64,000 nt of DNA, taken from contig JAZGUH010000003.1 in the NCBI GenBank assembly GCA_037893225.1, positions 682,001-746,000 on the forward strand, given 5' to 3'. This DNA is from Hippasteria phrygiana. Its lineage: Eukaryota > Echinodermata > Asteroidea > Valvatida > Goniasteridae. The position numbers and the translations under genes are program-made. The notes beneath the pieces are model-generated. The model searched no databases and was not told the origin of the DNA. It saw only the letters and a program-made list of their open reading frames with translations. This document shows, one piece after another, positions 1-11,940 of this stretch (positions are counted from its first letter, which is position 1; every line of letters starts with the position of its first letter).

Positions 1-185
1 CCTTGCACGGACGACGTCGTTGAGTTCAGGAATGGTCAAAGGGGTAGGCCTACTCCAGAAAATTCTGCAGTTTTTGTTTGTCATGAATCTATATTTATCT
101 ATTATTCTGGGAGTTTTTTGTATGCAAGTTCGCCCCGAACAAGACTAAACGCCACTCGAGGTACGGAGTTACCAAAGGATTAATA
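1..185. other. No recognised feature
   Basis: I see no gene, repeat or RNA here. The sequence runs directly into the inverted-repeat element that starts near 186. Confidence 0.4.
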
Positions 186-416
186 GAGGAATCCCACAAC
201 GACGAGTTTAGCGCCGATCTGCGCACTTCCGCGTTTGAAAACGAGGATCTTAATGTCACAGTAAACAACTTTATGCTGATCGTGCGCCTGCGCTTCCTTT
301 TATGGCCTGATTAATTCATGCATGAATGAATGTGCTGAAAAGTGTTGTTTTGTTTGCCACTGACATTCTCGCTTTCAACCCGGAAGTGCGTAGAAGGGGC
401 TAATGTGAAATTCCTC
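186..416. mobile_element. Small inverted-repeat element (MITE-like), GAGGAAT ends
   Basis: The left end reads GAGGAATCCCAC and the right end GTGAAATTCCTC, which are reverse complements at 10 of 12 positions. The similarity continues inwards for about 50 bp (GCGCACTTCCG.GTTTGAAA on the left, its complement on the right). There is no coding capacity. The right arm recurs at 24390-24452 (reverse strand) and in part at 39775-39829, so it is a dispersed family. Superfamily unknown. Confidence 0.6.
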
Positions 417-1089
417 TCGAAGCAGGAAAGATCGTAAGATGAAGGGAAACATGCACCAGGCGAAGAATTTCATAGAAATACAGAACGAGTTAAAAGGCTA
501 TTGGCGTATAGCTTTTCGTTCTACACCTAGGTACAGCTAGAGTATATTGGTGGTTACAGGCGTAAAGCCGAGTTTCACGCTCAAACACCCAAACTGGGGT
601 TGCCATAGTTATACAACTTCTCCCGTACAGAAAAAAGCATTGATGTTTACAGTGTGTTTCATCAATCTATTGATGGTACAGACTTCATGTATGATGACCA
701 TCATTAATCCACTATACACAGCAGGTGATGGTTGATGAGTCAGTCCAATAAGCACGACGGGAGCAAGGCGGCATGAAACCGTGCATGCAACACGGCTAAT
801 TGTCTCTGTGAGTCAAATTAATTTCGGCCGCACATGAAAGTGCAGTGCTACATGGTTTATCCGTACAGCGTGACTCGTGTACACGACTGGCCTGCCAATG
901 CATTCACGTTCAACATTCTGCGTCATTCTGGCAAAAAATAATGATTTTGCTACTCCAGATCTACAAACGCAGTGGAACAAAAAACTAAAAGTAACATCAC
1001 TTCACAACCTGTACTCCTCCCCAAAGTATTGTTTGCGAACGAAACAACTGGGGCCACTGCTTCAGAAATCAAATTAAAAATCCCACCCA
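417..1089. other. No recognised feature
   Basis: About 670 bp with only chance open frames, which have neither domain character nor splice context. Confidence 0.4.
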
Positions 1090-1262
1090 CAAACATGTCC
1101 TCCTATTGTTCATGCTTTTTGGTAAAGGACCCTCATTGGTTTTGTGCACGGTTTTCAAATGGGGACCTTTCTCAACCGAGGACCATAATGTCCTCTATTG
1201 TTAAAGATCCCCGATTTAATGCAAAAACAAACCCACACACATCCCAAATGTGGATAATTCTG
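1090..1262 (+). repeat. Dispersed repeat, copy at left of window
   Basis: A stretch around TTTTCAAATGGGGACCTTTC and GTCCTCTATTGT, followed by AATGCAAAAACAAACCC, is repeated with moderate divergence at 56335-56455. The spacing between the shared words is the same in both places. No protein is encoded. Type of repeat unknown. Confidence 0.5.
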
Positions 1263-2142
1263 ATATTGAATATTAAAAGAACTGTTGAATTGTTAAAACG
1301 CACAGGAAGTTATACTTAGAAATGGCATAAGTGCAAACTTGCCAAACACCGTTTACGCTGACGAGTATTCTAACATTACTTAATAATTGTACTGTATATA
1401 GAACGACTCAGGAGAACAGGGTGAGGGAAACACTTGTTCAATGCTGTGATACAAACTGATGTCAAGCTCATTTTTACGGGATTTTCTGGCTTTATTTTTT
1501 TTAACAAACGAGCCTTATATGATTTAGATTGGTTTAATGATTAAAATGATTGCTACTATAGGTATAGTGAGTGCCCGCCCCCTTAAACCTCATCACCATT
1601 AAATGCTTCAAAACCTTGATCTATATCGAGGTTCTTAAATCAAACGCCCACTGTCAGATCGAGAGTGCGCGTGATCTGTACACATTTATATTAAAAAGAA
1701 AAAACATCCCGGACACAATTGTTCCCACTATATCACAATTATACCGAACCTGGCGATATGCCACCCTAAAGTTTATATCATCATCCTTTCTGAGGGTCCA
1801 GAGATCATAATGGTTATTTCAACACGGCATTCTTGTGGCCAACCTCAGGTTTCTGCGATTGGCGACTCGGAAGAGAAAGAGAGCGGGGTGAAATTTGCCG
1901 AGTGTCAGCTCCCGTCTCGTCAATAACTTGAGCGGATTCCATCTCTTAATGTCCTGTGTCACACTCAATCACGTTGTTTTCCTAACGGGATTTTTTTCTT
2001 CCTCCCCTGCCTGCCCGTGTCCGTTTGCCACTTGTTTGAATCGCTCAATTGCAGGCACGAGAGAAATGCGACGAGTCTGTTTTTTCCCCCACTGGAACAC
2101 TGGCGCTTAGCAGTGTTAATTTAACGACTTGTTAGGGGCGAG
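1263..2142. other. No recognised feature
   Basis: AT-rich, with short chance frames only. I find no inverted repeat, RNA gene or domain. Confidence 0.4.
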
Positions 2143-2400
2143 GTGGAGGCTTCCACTTCACGGAAATGTGGCTTGGGTTCGCGGAAACGTGGCTTGGGTT
2201 CGCGGAAATGTGGCTTGGGTTCAACTTCACGGAAATGTGGCTTGGGTTCGCGTAAATGTGGCTTGGGTTCAACTTCACGGAAATGTGGCTTTGGTTCAGC
2301 GTCATGGAAATGTGGCTTGGGTTCAACTTCACGGAACTGTGGCTTGGGTTCAACCTCACGGAACTGTGGCTTGGGTTCAACTTTACGGAAATGTGGCTTA
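2143..2400. repeat. Minisatellite of 21- and 27-bp units
   Basis: About ten units share the core GGAAATGTGGCTTGGGTTC. Units are either 21 bp (beginning GCGGAAA) or 27 bp (beginning AACTTCACGGAAA). Both lengths are multiples of three, so several frames on both strands stay open across the array. On the minus strand one frame gives repeats of the type VEPKPHFRE (ORF 2121-2417, 98 codons), and on the plus strand ORFs run 2129-2401 and 2143-2484. Substitutions between units change residues (H/Q, K/Q, FRE/FHD), so there is no sign of protein-level constraint. I treat it as non-coding tandem repeat. Confidence 0.85.
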
Positions 2401-3676
2401 GAGATCAGTGTGCCCAAAGCAATCTTAAAGACTCACCAGATTCCATGCAATTTGCTTCCACAATCATCGGTGAGGGTGGTTTAAACTCACTCAGGCCGAC
2501 AATGTAAAAAGTGTCGAATATTAATTTGTAATGCACAGAATGAAGATATGTCCTCGGCTTATTTGTGAAATCGAGTGTAATTATTTTAGTAGTCTACGAC
2601 GAGCACTCACATGGCCAAACACGTGCGAAGCTAAAAAGAATGCTCAATCTGCAAGCCTATACCGGTATTCCATTTCGTTGTGTATATTGGTTGATTGGAT
2701 GAAGCATGCTTTTCTGTAAATTTGGATTTGCAACCATTGGTGGCGTTATTATCCAAGAGAGCAATGTTGTTTTAACTTGCAAATTGTGCAAATTCTCACA
2801 AAAAATATACCTAAAAACGAGACTATATTCTACAATGAATGCAATTAAGAAATATGGATCATTGTCTGGAAATTGATGAAAGGGAAACCTATTGATTTGA
2901 TCAGCTTTCAACAAAACGTATATTATTGCACCAGTTCATCAGGGGCGAGTAATACAGGGAAAAAGGCGGGAAAAAACAGACGATAATTTTAAGATGGTCC
3001 ACCGATTAAGCTTCGCTGGCTTCCCCGTACTACTTCGATTGCATTTTAATGCTGCAAACTACCAGCGATTCCGGAGCGAAGTTCGACGGTCCCTGTAGGT
3101 TTGGGTAATAACCTCTGGCATCTCTGGCGTGGAAGGGGAATATTAATCGGGAAGTTACGCCCATCGCGTTCATGGGGGACGACAGTCGCCATGGTAATAT
3201 CCTCAACTTTACAGTTCGGCTGAAAATCTGACTTTATCGCGGGAGACCGACGCAGCGGGCTTGTACAAATTCGTTGAAAGAGCAGTTGCACTTTACATGT
3301 GTATCTATGCATTATGCATAGCGACACGATGAGCCACAGTAGGCCATAGGTGCTGTCTTATGGTCTGTGGCACATCGGTTATTGGTGTGGTTTAGCGCTT
3401 CGGGTTAAGTTACGTCAAGAATGTAAATTGATGGTTGTGGTATAAAAAAAATGAACATTAAACAAGTATATAAAATTGTCAACACACTGACGACAAAATC
3501 CATACACACACATGAAACAACAAACCCATCAACCAAACTGCAAACAACCAAACAAATGTTGAATGAACTCACAGATCAACCGTCCAAAGCAACGGACCAA
3601 CCAACCAACAGATTGGCGATTGTAGCAGCTATTAGGCTAGTTATTCATTTCGCGAACTTGATGTCATTTGGAGACC
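2401..3676. other. Unannotated region with a C/A-rich simple stretch
   Basis: Nothing gene-like is visible. From about 3448 to 3615 the sequence is rich in AACCAAC and ACAAACCC words, similar in style to 22640-22790. This explains the open 139-codon frame at 3451-3870, which also runs into a dispersed repeat and is not a credible gene. Confidence 0.4.
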
Positions 3677-3850
3677 ATGGGCCAATTTTCATAGAGCATA
3701 AAAAAATTGATCAAGTAGAATCTGCAGAAAAAACATTGCTTACCAGTTACCAGCCTAAACTCCATGTGATTGTCATGCTAAGCAAACAGCGAAATACCAG
3801 TCACAAAAATATATATCACGTGGAGTTTTTGCTAGTAAATTTTTACAAAG
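3677..3850 (+). mobile_element. Fragment of a GGGCCAATTTCATAGAGC element
   Basis: The segment starts GGGCCAATTTTCATAGAGCA and contains TTACCAG, ATGCTAAGCAAACA and ACCAGTCA in the same order as the complete element at 14176-14403. The right end is not recognisable, so this copy is truncated or diverged. Confidence 0.5.
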
Positions 3851-3987
3851 CAAGGTTTTTTGCGCTTTAGCAAACGAGTAGAGTACGGTACGCGCGCGTG
3901 TAGCTTCATGCGATGTCAATCTCGCACAGGGCGCCAATACTCGTTTGCATATAGACCTGACGAATTTGACTATCCTCTACGATTCGT

Positions 3988-4393
3988 AGGCCCGGTAGCT
4001 TGTTTTTTTTCCGTAGGTGGGTGTATCAATTTCATGAATAATTTATTAGTTTTTATGAGAAAGCATGTTTATTCATTATAATAGTATGGAACGTCACAGC
4101 ATTGTTATTGTTAAGTCAACCAGTTACATTAAATCATTTTAAAGAACGGCTGTTGTCGAGCTGCTACAGACTAGTTTAGTGGATAGTGGGAGCGGCTATG
4201 GATCAAAAGGGCCCTAGTTCAAATCCACCTGTACCAATTTTTCTTTACTGTGATATCTTTGGGATATTTTTAATTTAAGGGGAAAAAAAGACTGAGAACC
4301 TGAGTGCCAGCTGTGCAGTGATCAATGGAACCACTGAATTAGTCATGAAAATTGATACACTCGCCTACGGAAAAAAATATGCCGCCCGGTAGC
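3988..4393. mobile_element. Inverted-repeat element with a tRNA-like core
   Basis: The left arm around 3991-4036 (GGCCCGGTAGC ... CCGTAGGTGGGTGTATCAAT) is matched in reverse complement by 4345-4393 (ATTGATACACTCGCCTACGG ... GCCGCCCGGTAG). The arms are about 45 bp with several mismatches. The interval encloses the tRNA-like sequence at 4170-4240. Confidence 0.5.
4170..4240 (+). repeat. tRNA-like SINE head
   Basis: An A-box-like stretch (TAGTTTAGTGGATAGTGGGAG) is followed about 30 bp later by a B-box-like TAGTTCAAATCC and then ACCTGTACCA. The spacing fits a tRNA-derived SINE. I could not build a full cloverleaf with a convincing acceptor stem, so I do not call a functional tRNA. Confidence 0.4.
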
Positions 4394-6523
4394 CGCCAAT
4401 GTCCACGTGACCATAAAAGGAGATATTCTTCCTTTTCCGAACTCGTTTCGGCAACATTCGGAGGTTATCGTTAATATTCACCATGGCATTTAACAACCAA
4501 ACGTCTGTCAGTCCCGTTGCCGATTATGCAATCTTTGACTTATCAATTAAATCGAAGCTGAAACATCAATGTCAAGAGTCGTCCGGGAATATTCAGGTCG
4601 GGGAACCAGACTAGTTTGCACTGCACTCTCGTATCCACATGACGTCACACTTACGAACTTAGGCAGTCTATGATCCGGACGTTATCAGAGGACATTGGAC
4701 AGTGGCACTCATACCAATGTACACAAGACGTCAAAGGACTGCAACTTAAAGGGTACTGCGGTTTACACAAATTTGCTTTTTACATGAAAAACCGTCACAA
4801 ATTTAATATTCACCTCTTTATATTCAGTTTGCTCCTTTATTGTTTGGCGAAGCGCTTTTGTGAATATTCGAAACTTTATTACGGTAATGCAAAGCCACAC
4901 AAAAATGCGCGAAAAACTAGAAACCAAAAGAACATCATATCCAAGGCATTATGGGCACTCCCAACATCCCCCTTTCTCCGTTGCACCTGTGCTCACAAGA
5001 GCCGACCGGGAATCCAAAATGAAATTTTCATCCAGCGAGCTGTTAGCGCGATTATACCACCCCAGCCTATACTGAAAGCCGAAAGCCAGCGAGCGTCAAT
5101 TTGCCACCTTGGCCCCGCGGGGGACGCCCGCTCACGGGGCGGCCGCTCCGAGCTCCCCGGGGTATGCGAGTGATAAACCCATCGGCTCCTCTGAATTTTT
5201 AAACTTCAAGTGTATCGGCAAGGGGAGGGTTAATTTGGGGCGAGAGAATGGCGGTAGTGTGATCTGTGTTCTGGCCCCGTTGACCATCGCGGTCATCGGG
5301 CAGTGGCTTATGAGGGAGGTGGGGAAAAGGACGCCTCTAACTTGCTAGATATTAAAAGTGTGACGTATATAAAATAGCATTTTAAAGGTCTAATCATAGC
5401 TGGTGTGGTAGTGCCGTCAAAGATGGACTTTGACAAATTACCGTTGATTTTTCACAGGGGGGGTAATACTTGGGGGAAATTCCCCCCGCCCCCGCCCCAC
5501 TTGGCAGTTCCGCATAAAGAAAAACATAGAAAATGGCAGAAGCGGCCGGCACCGGCACTACTTTTCCCCCCACTTTCAAAAGTGTTCCGGCGCTGTTGCC
5601 ATCGACCCCTTTTAACGGATATCCCGCATATGGGATTTTACGTACAAATGTTAGCGCAAACGTCCCACAATGCAGTGCAACATGTACTTTCTCTGCACGC
5701 TTCCGGTCTATCCGTAAACAGTCCATTGTAATTGCAAGATAATTCATCTAGGGTGATGACAGAAAGGGATGGGGAAAGTGGTCATTGAAAAATTGCACAC
5801 AAGTTATTTTCTTACACACAAAGCACTAGGCCTATACAGTTCTTACTTCAACAATGTACTGTAATTACAAGAAACTAGATCATATCGATCATTTCGTCAT
5901 ATGAAATTAGGCAGCGGTAGTTTCCAGTTCTAAGCAAACACCGAGCAGTTTAAGGATCCGGAAGCCCACCGATATTTTCTTTGTTCCTTTCAAGATCAAA
6001 TGTTGCGGTTTTCTAACAATATTTGACTTGGGGATGTGCTTTCTGGGTGCTCAGACGGGCTGCGTGTCGCTTGCGCACTCGAAACGGTAAATATTTGACG
6101 ACTTCGATGAAACTGCAAAAATGATGCGCATTAAGAATTACACATCAAGCCCTTCACGCTGTCGAACCAACATTTCCGCAAATTTTTTTTACGATTTGGC
6201 TCATATTTTTAAGCGTTATAAAGCATGAAATTGTAACTTTTCAGCTTTCTTTCAAACAAGGACACGCGCAGGTCGCAGGATTCTAAACTACATTTGGGGA
6301 AATATTATTTGGGGTCGGGTTATTTTGGCGATATTAGTTTGCAAGATTCCAAAGACCACAGAACACATTCATTTAAACTGTCAGTTTTCTTTGTGGCCTT
6401 ATTTTCCTTAAGATATAAGAGCACAGTGTGGATACATTTCAGATAAATTATAAGCCTTGGTCGAAAATCGACAATATGGTCCCAAATTTTGCCCCACTAA
6501 AGACATGCAACAAAGCAGCAATG
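4394..6523. other. No recognised gene; one GC-rich patch
   Basis: About 2.1 kb without recognisable elements. A short CpG-rich patch lies at 5105-5165 (several GGCC, GCCCGC and GGCGGCCGC words). It could be part of a regulatory region or of an old repeat. There is no adjacent exon I can support. Confidence 0.35.
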
Positions 6524-7098
6524 ATTAAAGGGGCACATTGCCTTAAAATGGCATGACATTTTGCTGTTTGGAAATGTTTCTTATCTTTAATAAGAGTTGT
6601 TCATGCAAAAAACACGTATAATGTGTTGTAATTAGTGAGTAGTGATTACAAAACAAAAAATTGTCCTCAGACCCCGGACATCTGACCCGCGAAACATAGA
6701 CTTATTTCCAGTAGTAAATACCACCGTCTAAATAATGCGCAAAATACGCTGTAAGAGTCTTTAGGCTGGCGCCGCAGCCAGTGACCTTGTAAACCTAATG
6801 ATAGCCAGGTACCATTCTCTACCTCGCGACACATATCGCCAGTGCTGCGCGCCGTGCCACATAACTCTATGATCAAAATGGATCAACAGAACGTGCTTCA
6901 ACCAGCTGCGACTGGAAATACGACTGGTGAACACGGTCCGCCATTTTGTGGAGTCAAAAATTTGGTTCTACAAAATGGCGGACCGTTATTTGTCACGAAA
7001 TTAAACAAAAACCACGCAATTTAAAAAAGCTTCCCAACCATATCCATTTCAGTTTTATAGCCCAAATCGCAAAATCCAAAGCAATGTGTCCCTTTAAT
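6524..7098. mobile_element. 575-bp inverted-repeat element with TTAA ends
   Basis: The left terminus ATTAAAGGGGCACATTGCCT and the right terminus AAGCAATGTGTCCCTTTAAT are reverse complements with about two mismatches. Read as TTAA target duplications, the ends are AGGGGCACATTGC and its complement. The interior has no transposase. It does contain a strong hairpin at 6933-6986. A solitary end of the same family lies at 39378-39398 (AAGGCAATGTGTCCCTTTAA). Confidence 0.7.
6933..6986. repeat. Hairpin with 17-bp perfect stem
   Basis: ACGGTCCGCCATTTTGT at 6933-6949 is the exact reverse complement of ACAAAATGGCGGACCGT at 6970-6986. The loop is about 20 bp. It lies inside the TTAA element and contains an AAAATGGCGG word resembling a YY1 site. 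Confidence 0.75.
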
Positions 7099-7246
7099 AC
7101 TCCAACAGTACATGAAATAGCTGACGACAAAAAATACGACTATTAAAAACGAACGTGTTATAGAAATCACCCCCAAGGGGAGCGAAGTGGAACAGTGATC
7201 ACCATTACTGTCTATAGGTCTGAAAATTTTCATAATTTCTTTACAG

Positions 7247-7332
7247 AAGATTTATCCTTTATTTAGACCTGGACTCTGGCTGCATGCCAGCCGCACCTTT
7301 AGAGTGGCTTTTACCTTGTATTGGGCGACTTC
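7247..7332 (+). repeat. Dispersed repeat fragment (GATTTATCC..ATTTAGA family)
   Basis: The words GAAGATTTATCC, TATTTAGA, AGAGTGGCTTT, TTGTATTGG and GACTTCCATAAA occur in the same order at 24471-24600. Part of the family recurs in reverse at 12960-13095. Function unknown. Confidence 0.5.
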
Positions 7333-8078
7333 CATAAAAACAAATGGACTCAAGACGATTTGGGGACTATATTTTAGTTGTCTTAAGTTCAACATCAATG
7401 AACTGATGGCACAGGCAAATAGCTCACCACCAATAAGCAAAAAGTATATGAACACCATCGGGTATGAGAAACAGGCTTCGTGATTGGAGCATACCGCGCG
7501 CATTTTGATGTGAGCCGCGGTTTTTGATGGCGCAGCCACGGAAGCACTGGCAAACATGCGTAAACATGTGCACAGTATAGTAACCCTTAGAGACGAGCTT
7601 AATTAGTTTAAGGGTCAGAGACAGCGGAACAACGGAGGCCGGGCAAATACACGCAGTCTGTATTACGCTAACCACGACGTCCTCGCTTAAAGAGTTATTG
7701 TATAATAAAACAAAGAAATCCATTAACAATTAAAACACTTCATTAGATTTGTGGTATACCACTTCGCCTGAAGGGCCGATGACGGAGCAACAAACTGGTA
7801 GACAAATGGGTGTATCTCCATAAAACGGAACCGATGGATTTCTTATCCCAAGGGGCATACAAACAGGAACAATTTGAAAGGTCCCCGTGAAAACGGGAAA
7901 AACAATATAAAAGCAATCTAGACACAGCAGAATACATTTTCAAACAACTCCCATACAATTAATAGGCCACAGCGTCTCGGTAAATCTTGCTGAATGTTAT
8001 CACAGCCATTGCAATGTCTTGCTTCTATAGAGACATACAACAAGACTTTGGGACCAAGTGCCCAAGTCGAAGTCTAAG
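7333..8078. other. No recognised feature
   Basis: Open frames on the minus strand here (up to 101 codons) show no recognisable domain or splice context. No repeat structure is visible. Confidence 0.35.
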
Positions 8079-8766
8079 CAGGCCCGTCGCTAACGGGGGA
8101 GGGGCCAGCCTCCGGCCCCCCTTGCAACCAATTGCCTCCCAGCCAATGGCAAAACCCAAAAACATCAAAATGATATTTAGTTATAGTTGTAATATCCCCG
8201 TCTTGGATACTGTATTTCGATTGGCTTAGAACTATCACATGTCCGGTCTATAAAAACGACTAGCACACTCCAAGCGTGATATCATACCTGCCAGCTATAG
8301 CTATTGGTACCCACGCAATTTTCACCTACACAACATGTTGACGGTATAGTATTCTATAATGGGAGCAGCGAACAAGCAGACGATCACCTGTATCATTGGT
8401 ACCCACGCAATTTTCATATACACTGTTGACGATAGTAAACTATAGTGGGAGCAGCGGACTAGAAGACGATCAGCTGTTTTGGTCGCGTGATTTGTTCGAG
8501 TTAATTTCCACCGAGCAAGGCAAGTTGAACTGAAAAAAAATGGGTTTGGCGATATAACAAAACAATTGTTGACTGCTGTGATGTGGGATATGACGTTTTT
8601 AACACCCTCGGGGACGCATAGCAGCCTACCCTCAGCTTCGCCTCGGGTGCTATCACCCGTCCCTCACAGCAGTCAAAAATTGTTAATTGTGGTTTTGTGT
8701 GTGTGTGATGTGGCCCCTCTGGCTGGCATTGTGGCCCTCTGATGCCCGGAGTTGGCGACGGGCCTG
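8079..8766. mobile_element. hAT-like non-autonomous DNA transposon, 688 bp
   Basis: Terminal inverted repeats: CAGGCCCGTCGCTAAC at 8079-8094 and GTTGGCGACGGGCCTG at 8751-8766, 15 of 16 matching. They are flanked by AGTCTAAG (8071-8078) and AGTCCAAG (8767-8774), a near-perfect 8-bp target duplication. CAG-starting ends plus 8-bp duplications are typical of the hAT superfamily. No transposase remains. The interior has a tandem duplication of about 90 bp (8301-8480) and an imperfect hairpin (8560-8690, ACTGCTGTGA against TCACAGCAGT). Confidence 0.8.
8301..8480 (+). repeat. Two-copy tandem duplication inside the hAT-like element
   Basis: Each copy starts ATTGGTACCCACGCAATTTT and goes on through TGTTGACG, TATAGT, GGGAGCAGCG and GACGATCA(C/G)CTGT. 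The copies diverge by about 15-20 percent by eye. Confidence 0.7.
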
Positions 8767-10217
8767 AGTCCAAGTGTACAAAACCGCGTTGAAAAAGTAT
8801 TTAGAGCTCAATACGAGGGTTGTGTTTTTTTATGAATCGGTTAGTGTGCTCCACTTTCTCCAAGATCGAAAGAGAAGAATGTCGGGCTCTTTCCCACACG
8901 CCATTTTGTTGGTATATCCTTTGTTGGCTAATAGTGTGAGCTGATGGCTCCAAAAGAAAATAGTTCCACGATGAGCTATCTCTATAACCGGACCATCAGG
9001 TCTCTCTGCACGAGATTAGCTTGAGTTATTCATCTATTAGTTGCCATCCCATAGTTGGTAGTATTGAATGTCTTTCCCGCCATCCCAAAAGCTCAAGAAT
9101 CTTTCGCCTATAAAGTATTCAAATTAACATCTGAACCATGAAAATACAGTCCCTCTCTGAAAGAAATTCAACATCAACTTATACCCTTCCCAAAAAACAA
9201 AACGCCCCCAATCCTCCTAAATGTCACTTAAATGACAAGATGGACAAGGAACTGATACATCATATTAAGACGCCCCATCAATTCGGGCAACCTCAGTTGT
9301 TTTAATTTGCCTGGCTTTCTGTGGACCCGTCTGTACAGACCTTGACACCGCAGCGAAAACAGCACGGCAGAAGAGTACAGGAAATTGTATGATAATAGCG
9401 ATAGGTTGATAACAGTTAATAACAATATTTCAAAATAAATATCACGAACAATAGGTACAAGGCAGATGTTAAACGCCCGCCCACATACCGCAGAGATATA
9501 ATTACTGACAATTTTGCTCCGTGTATTAGATATTGAATTGTAAAATAATTCATTCCATTTAAGATGGAATATTGGGCAATTAGTTGGAATATAATGGAAT
9601 TTGGCCTCTGCTCGTTTTAAACATGCAGTAAATGCAATGTTCTGTATACTCCAATCAGAAGGTTTTTTAATGCGCACACGCTCTAAAGTTAACACTGCCT
9701 TATCTTCTGGCTAAAAAAATCCTCAGTGAAAATGTTTTATAGCCAAGAATAAGCTTATAGTCCAGAGATGTAATCGAGTCCATCACAAGTCCCTGGAAGT
9801 CCCTGCAAGTCCATCACAAGCCATCCAGCCCTAATCCCAATCACAAGCTATTCAAGTGAGCTTTGATAAAGGCATTCCTTTGTCATTGTTTATCCAGTTA
9901 CTTGTGACCGGCTTTATGAACGGATTTCTGATTGGATTTGCGAAAGGACTTGTGAAAGGACTTGCAGGGACTCGAGTACAACTTTGGTGTAGTGTGACTG
10001 AATAATCGGATGTTGAATTGTTATAGCTTTCTATTGGTATAGTGGAAAACGTTTCAAGAAGACCCCCCATTCACGCACAGTGAATCATAATGATATGCTA
10101 TATACTTGTGATTATATATCAACGGGAATAGTAATTGGTCAATGATTTATCGTCTGGGAACAAGACACAAATATCTGCATTGAGGTCTATATTGCATGGA
10201 ACTTTAGCAACAGAACT
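8767..10217. other. No recognised gene
   Basis: A 155-codon minus-strand frame (9228-9695) is the longest here, but I recognise no domain in it and see no splice or expression context. A 36-bp stretch at 9949-9984 (GCGAAAGGACTTGTGAAAGG and on) is repeated almost exactly in reverse at 50615-50650, which points to old repeat sequence. Confidence 0.35.
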
Positions 10218-10447
10218 ACACTGTAAAAACAGTGTTTAGCAAGTAACACTTTTCTAAACACCCATTGCTATCAGTTTGTAAACACTTTCAAAGTGAACAA
10301 AGAAACTGGCAGAAGCGTGTTGACGGATAGTGTTTAGCCATTGAACACTGATGTTTAGGAATTGGACACGTAATGTTTAGCTTCTAAACATGTTTACAAA
10401 CAGATAACAAGATTGTGTTTAATTGCTAAACACAGTTTTTAGAGTGT
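10218..10447. mobile_element. ACACTGTAAAAAC-type MITE, 230 bp
   Basis: The ends are ACACTGTAAAAACAGTGTTT and its near-complement AAACACAGTTTTTAGAGTGT. TA is present at both outer edges. Inside, the word GTGTTTAG and its complement occur many times in both orientations, so the element is internally palindromic. A short relative with the same ends lies at 30151-30254. Confidence 0.7.
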
Positions 10448-11664
10448 AGAGGCCTTTATATACCGGTACTGCTGAAACTTACTAAATCCGGCGTTCACTT
10501 ATGTTTGCCTGCAAAGCTGCAATTTGTTTGTATTACTTTTTATCAACTGATGACAATTTTGTTTGTTAAAGTCACGACAATTCAAAACACAATACTTGGG
10601 CATCTGGAAATACCATTGTTTAACACGCCTCTGTGGGTAAATTAGTATTGTTTGTTGGTCTTCAGCAGAATAGTCGTCAAAACACATTCTCCGGAAGATG
10701 GGTTTAAGGCCGAGGACAGATCCACATGAATCGGGTCAACTGTTTCTCGCTGGTAATTCAGTGATGAATTAAAGTCAGAAATAAATTTGCCGTTTTCAAA
10801 TCTTAGCTCTCATTTTTGTGTAACACTTAGCACGTTCATTTCACGTTTTTCATCTAACATATTCTATTGAAAAGTTAATTATACTAAAGGGTTTTGCATG
10901 CATGTCTCAACTGGTGGCAAATTGGGCTTTTTTGCAAGTTCGCCGATTTTCAATTGGATTTGTTTAATTTTCGAACCATTTTTTTTACTGCAAGTTATCC
11001 ATATTGTGCACATTAATTTGTGCCATTCTTACAAGGGACCAGTCGGAAGTCGCATTCCTCCGTTTTGAGCTGCAGGCAAAAATCCATTGAGGGTCGAAAT
11101 TTGCCGATTTTCGTTTTATTGCTTAAAGTGCTAGTTTATGTAAAATACAATCATACTGGTTTTTTTTTTTTTTTAGTACAATAAAATGTAAAAAAAAGAG
11201 ATTTTAGTAAGGTAACTCACTGATAATCACCGGAATTTGTGTTTAGTTTTCTTCATAAGATTCGTTATTTTTCGATTCGTGTACATCGCCATTTTGAATG
11301 CAATCATAACAAACTTGTGATCTAAACTCTTCATTGATTGGCCGATCAAAACTAAAATTATCATAACTTTTTTAATACTACTCCGATTTTAATAATTCTT
11401 TCATCATTTTAAAGCTTATGATTTGTTCTTTTCAATGGTAGGCCCTATATAAATCTAGAAATGGATGTTTGCGATGAGAGACTGTTCTCTATTGAGAGCG
11501 CCACATTTTTTAACAAAGAAAAATGCAAACTAACAGTTAATAGGGGCCTACATAGGCCTACACTCATTTTATATAAAGTATAATTTTCAATTCTTATTCT
11601 TCCCTTGGGTTTTGGTTTTGGTGTTTAAAAACTGTTTTTCGTGTAGGCTATTGATATCATAGAC
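10448..11664. other. No recognised feature
   Basis: AT-rich, with poly-T and poly-A runs near 11160-11200. I see no exon or element ends. Confidence 0.35.
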
Positions 11665-11940
11665 AATTGGGCCATTCCATAAATTAGGGGTTAAATTTTG
11701 GTGTCCCTGTTACATCTGACATGTATAAGATTTTGCAATTCAGGACACATTTTTGAATGCCTTCTATCGCCAAGAGTGATTAATGATGTAAAGCAAAGTA
11801 CCCTCCAAACATGTAAAAAGAAAAATAGCGTGAAGTCAGTTTTGATGACACTTGATGGGAAATTACACTGGTCAGGTGTAACAGGGACACCAAAAAATGT
11901 CACACTTTTGGACCCCAAAATGGACTGACCCAATTCCCAA
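11665..11940. mobile_element. Fold-back MITE, about 275 bp
   Basis: The inner arms TTTTGGTGTCCCTGTTACAT (from 11696) and GTGTAACAGGGACACCAAAA (ending 11896) are almost perfectly complementary. The outer ends ATTGGGCCATTCC and GGACTGACCCAAT are also inverted. The open frames seen on both strands (11698-11928 and 11691-11933) are a consequence of the palindromic structure. Confidence 0.65.

Noticed and set aside
2121..2484. Several overlapping frames with repeated peptides
   Set aside because: All come from the 21/27-bp minisatellite. The variation between units changes amino acids freely.
9228..9695. 155-codon minus-strand frame
   Set aside because: No domain recognised, no neighbours, AT-rich chance frame.
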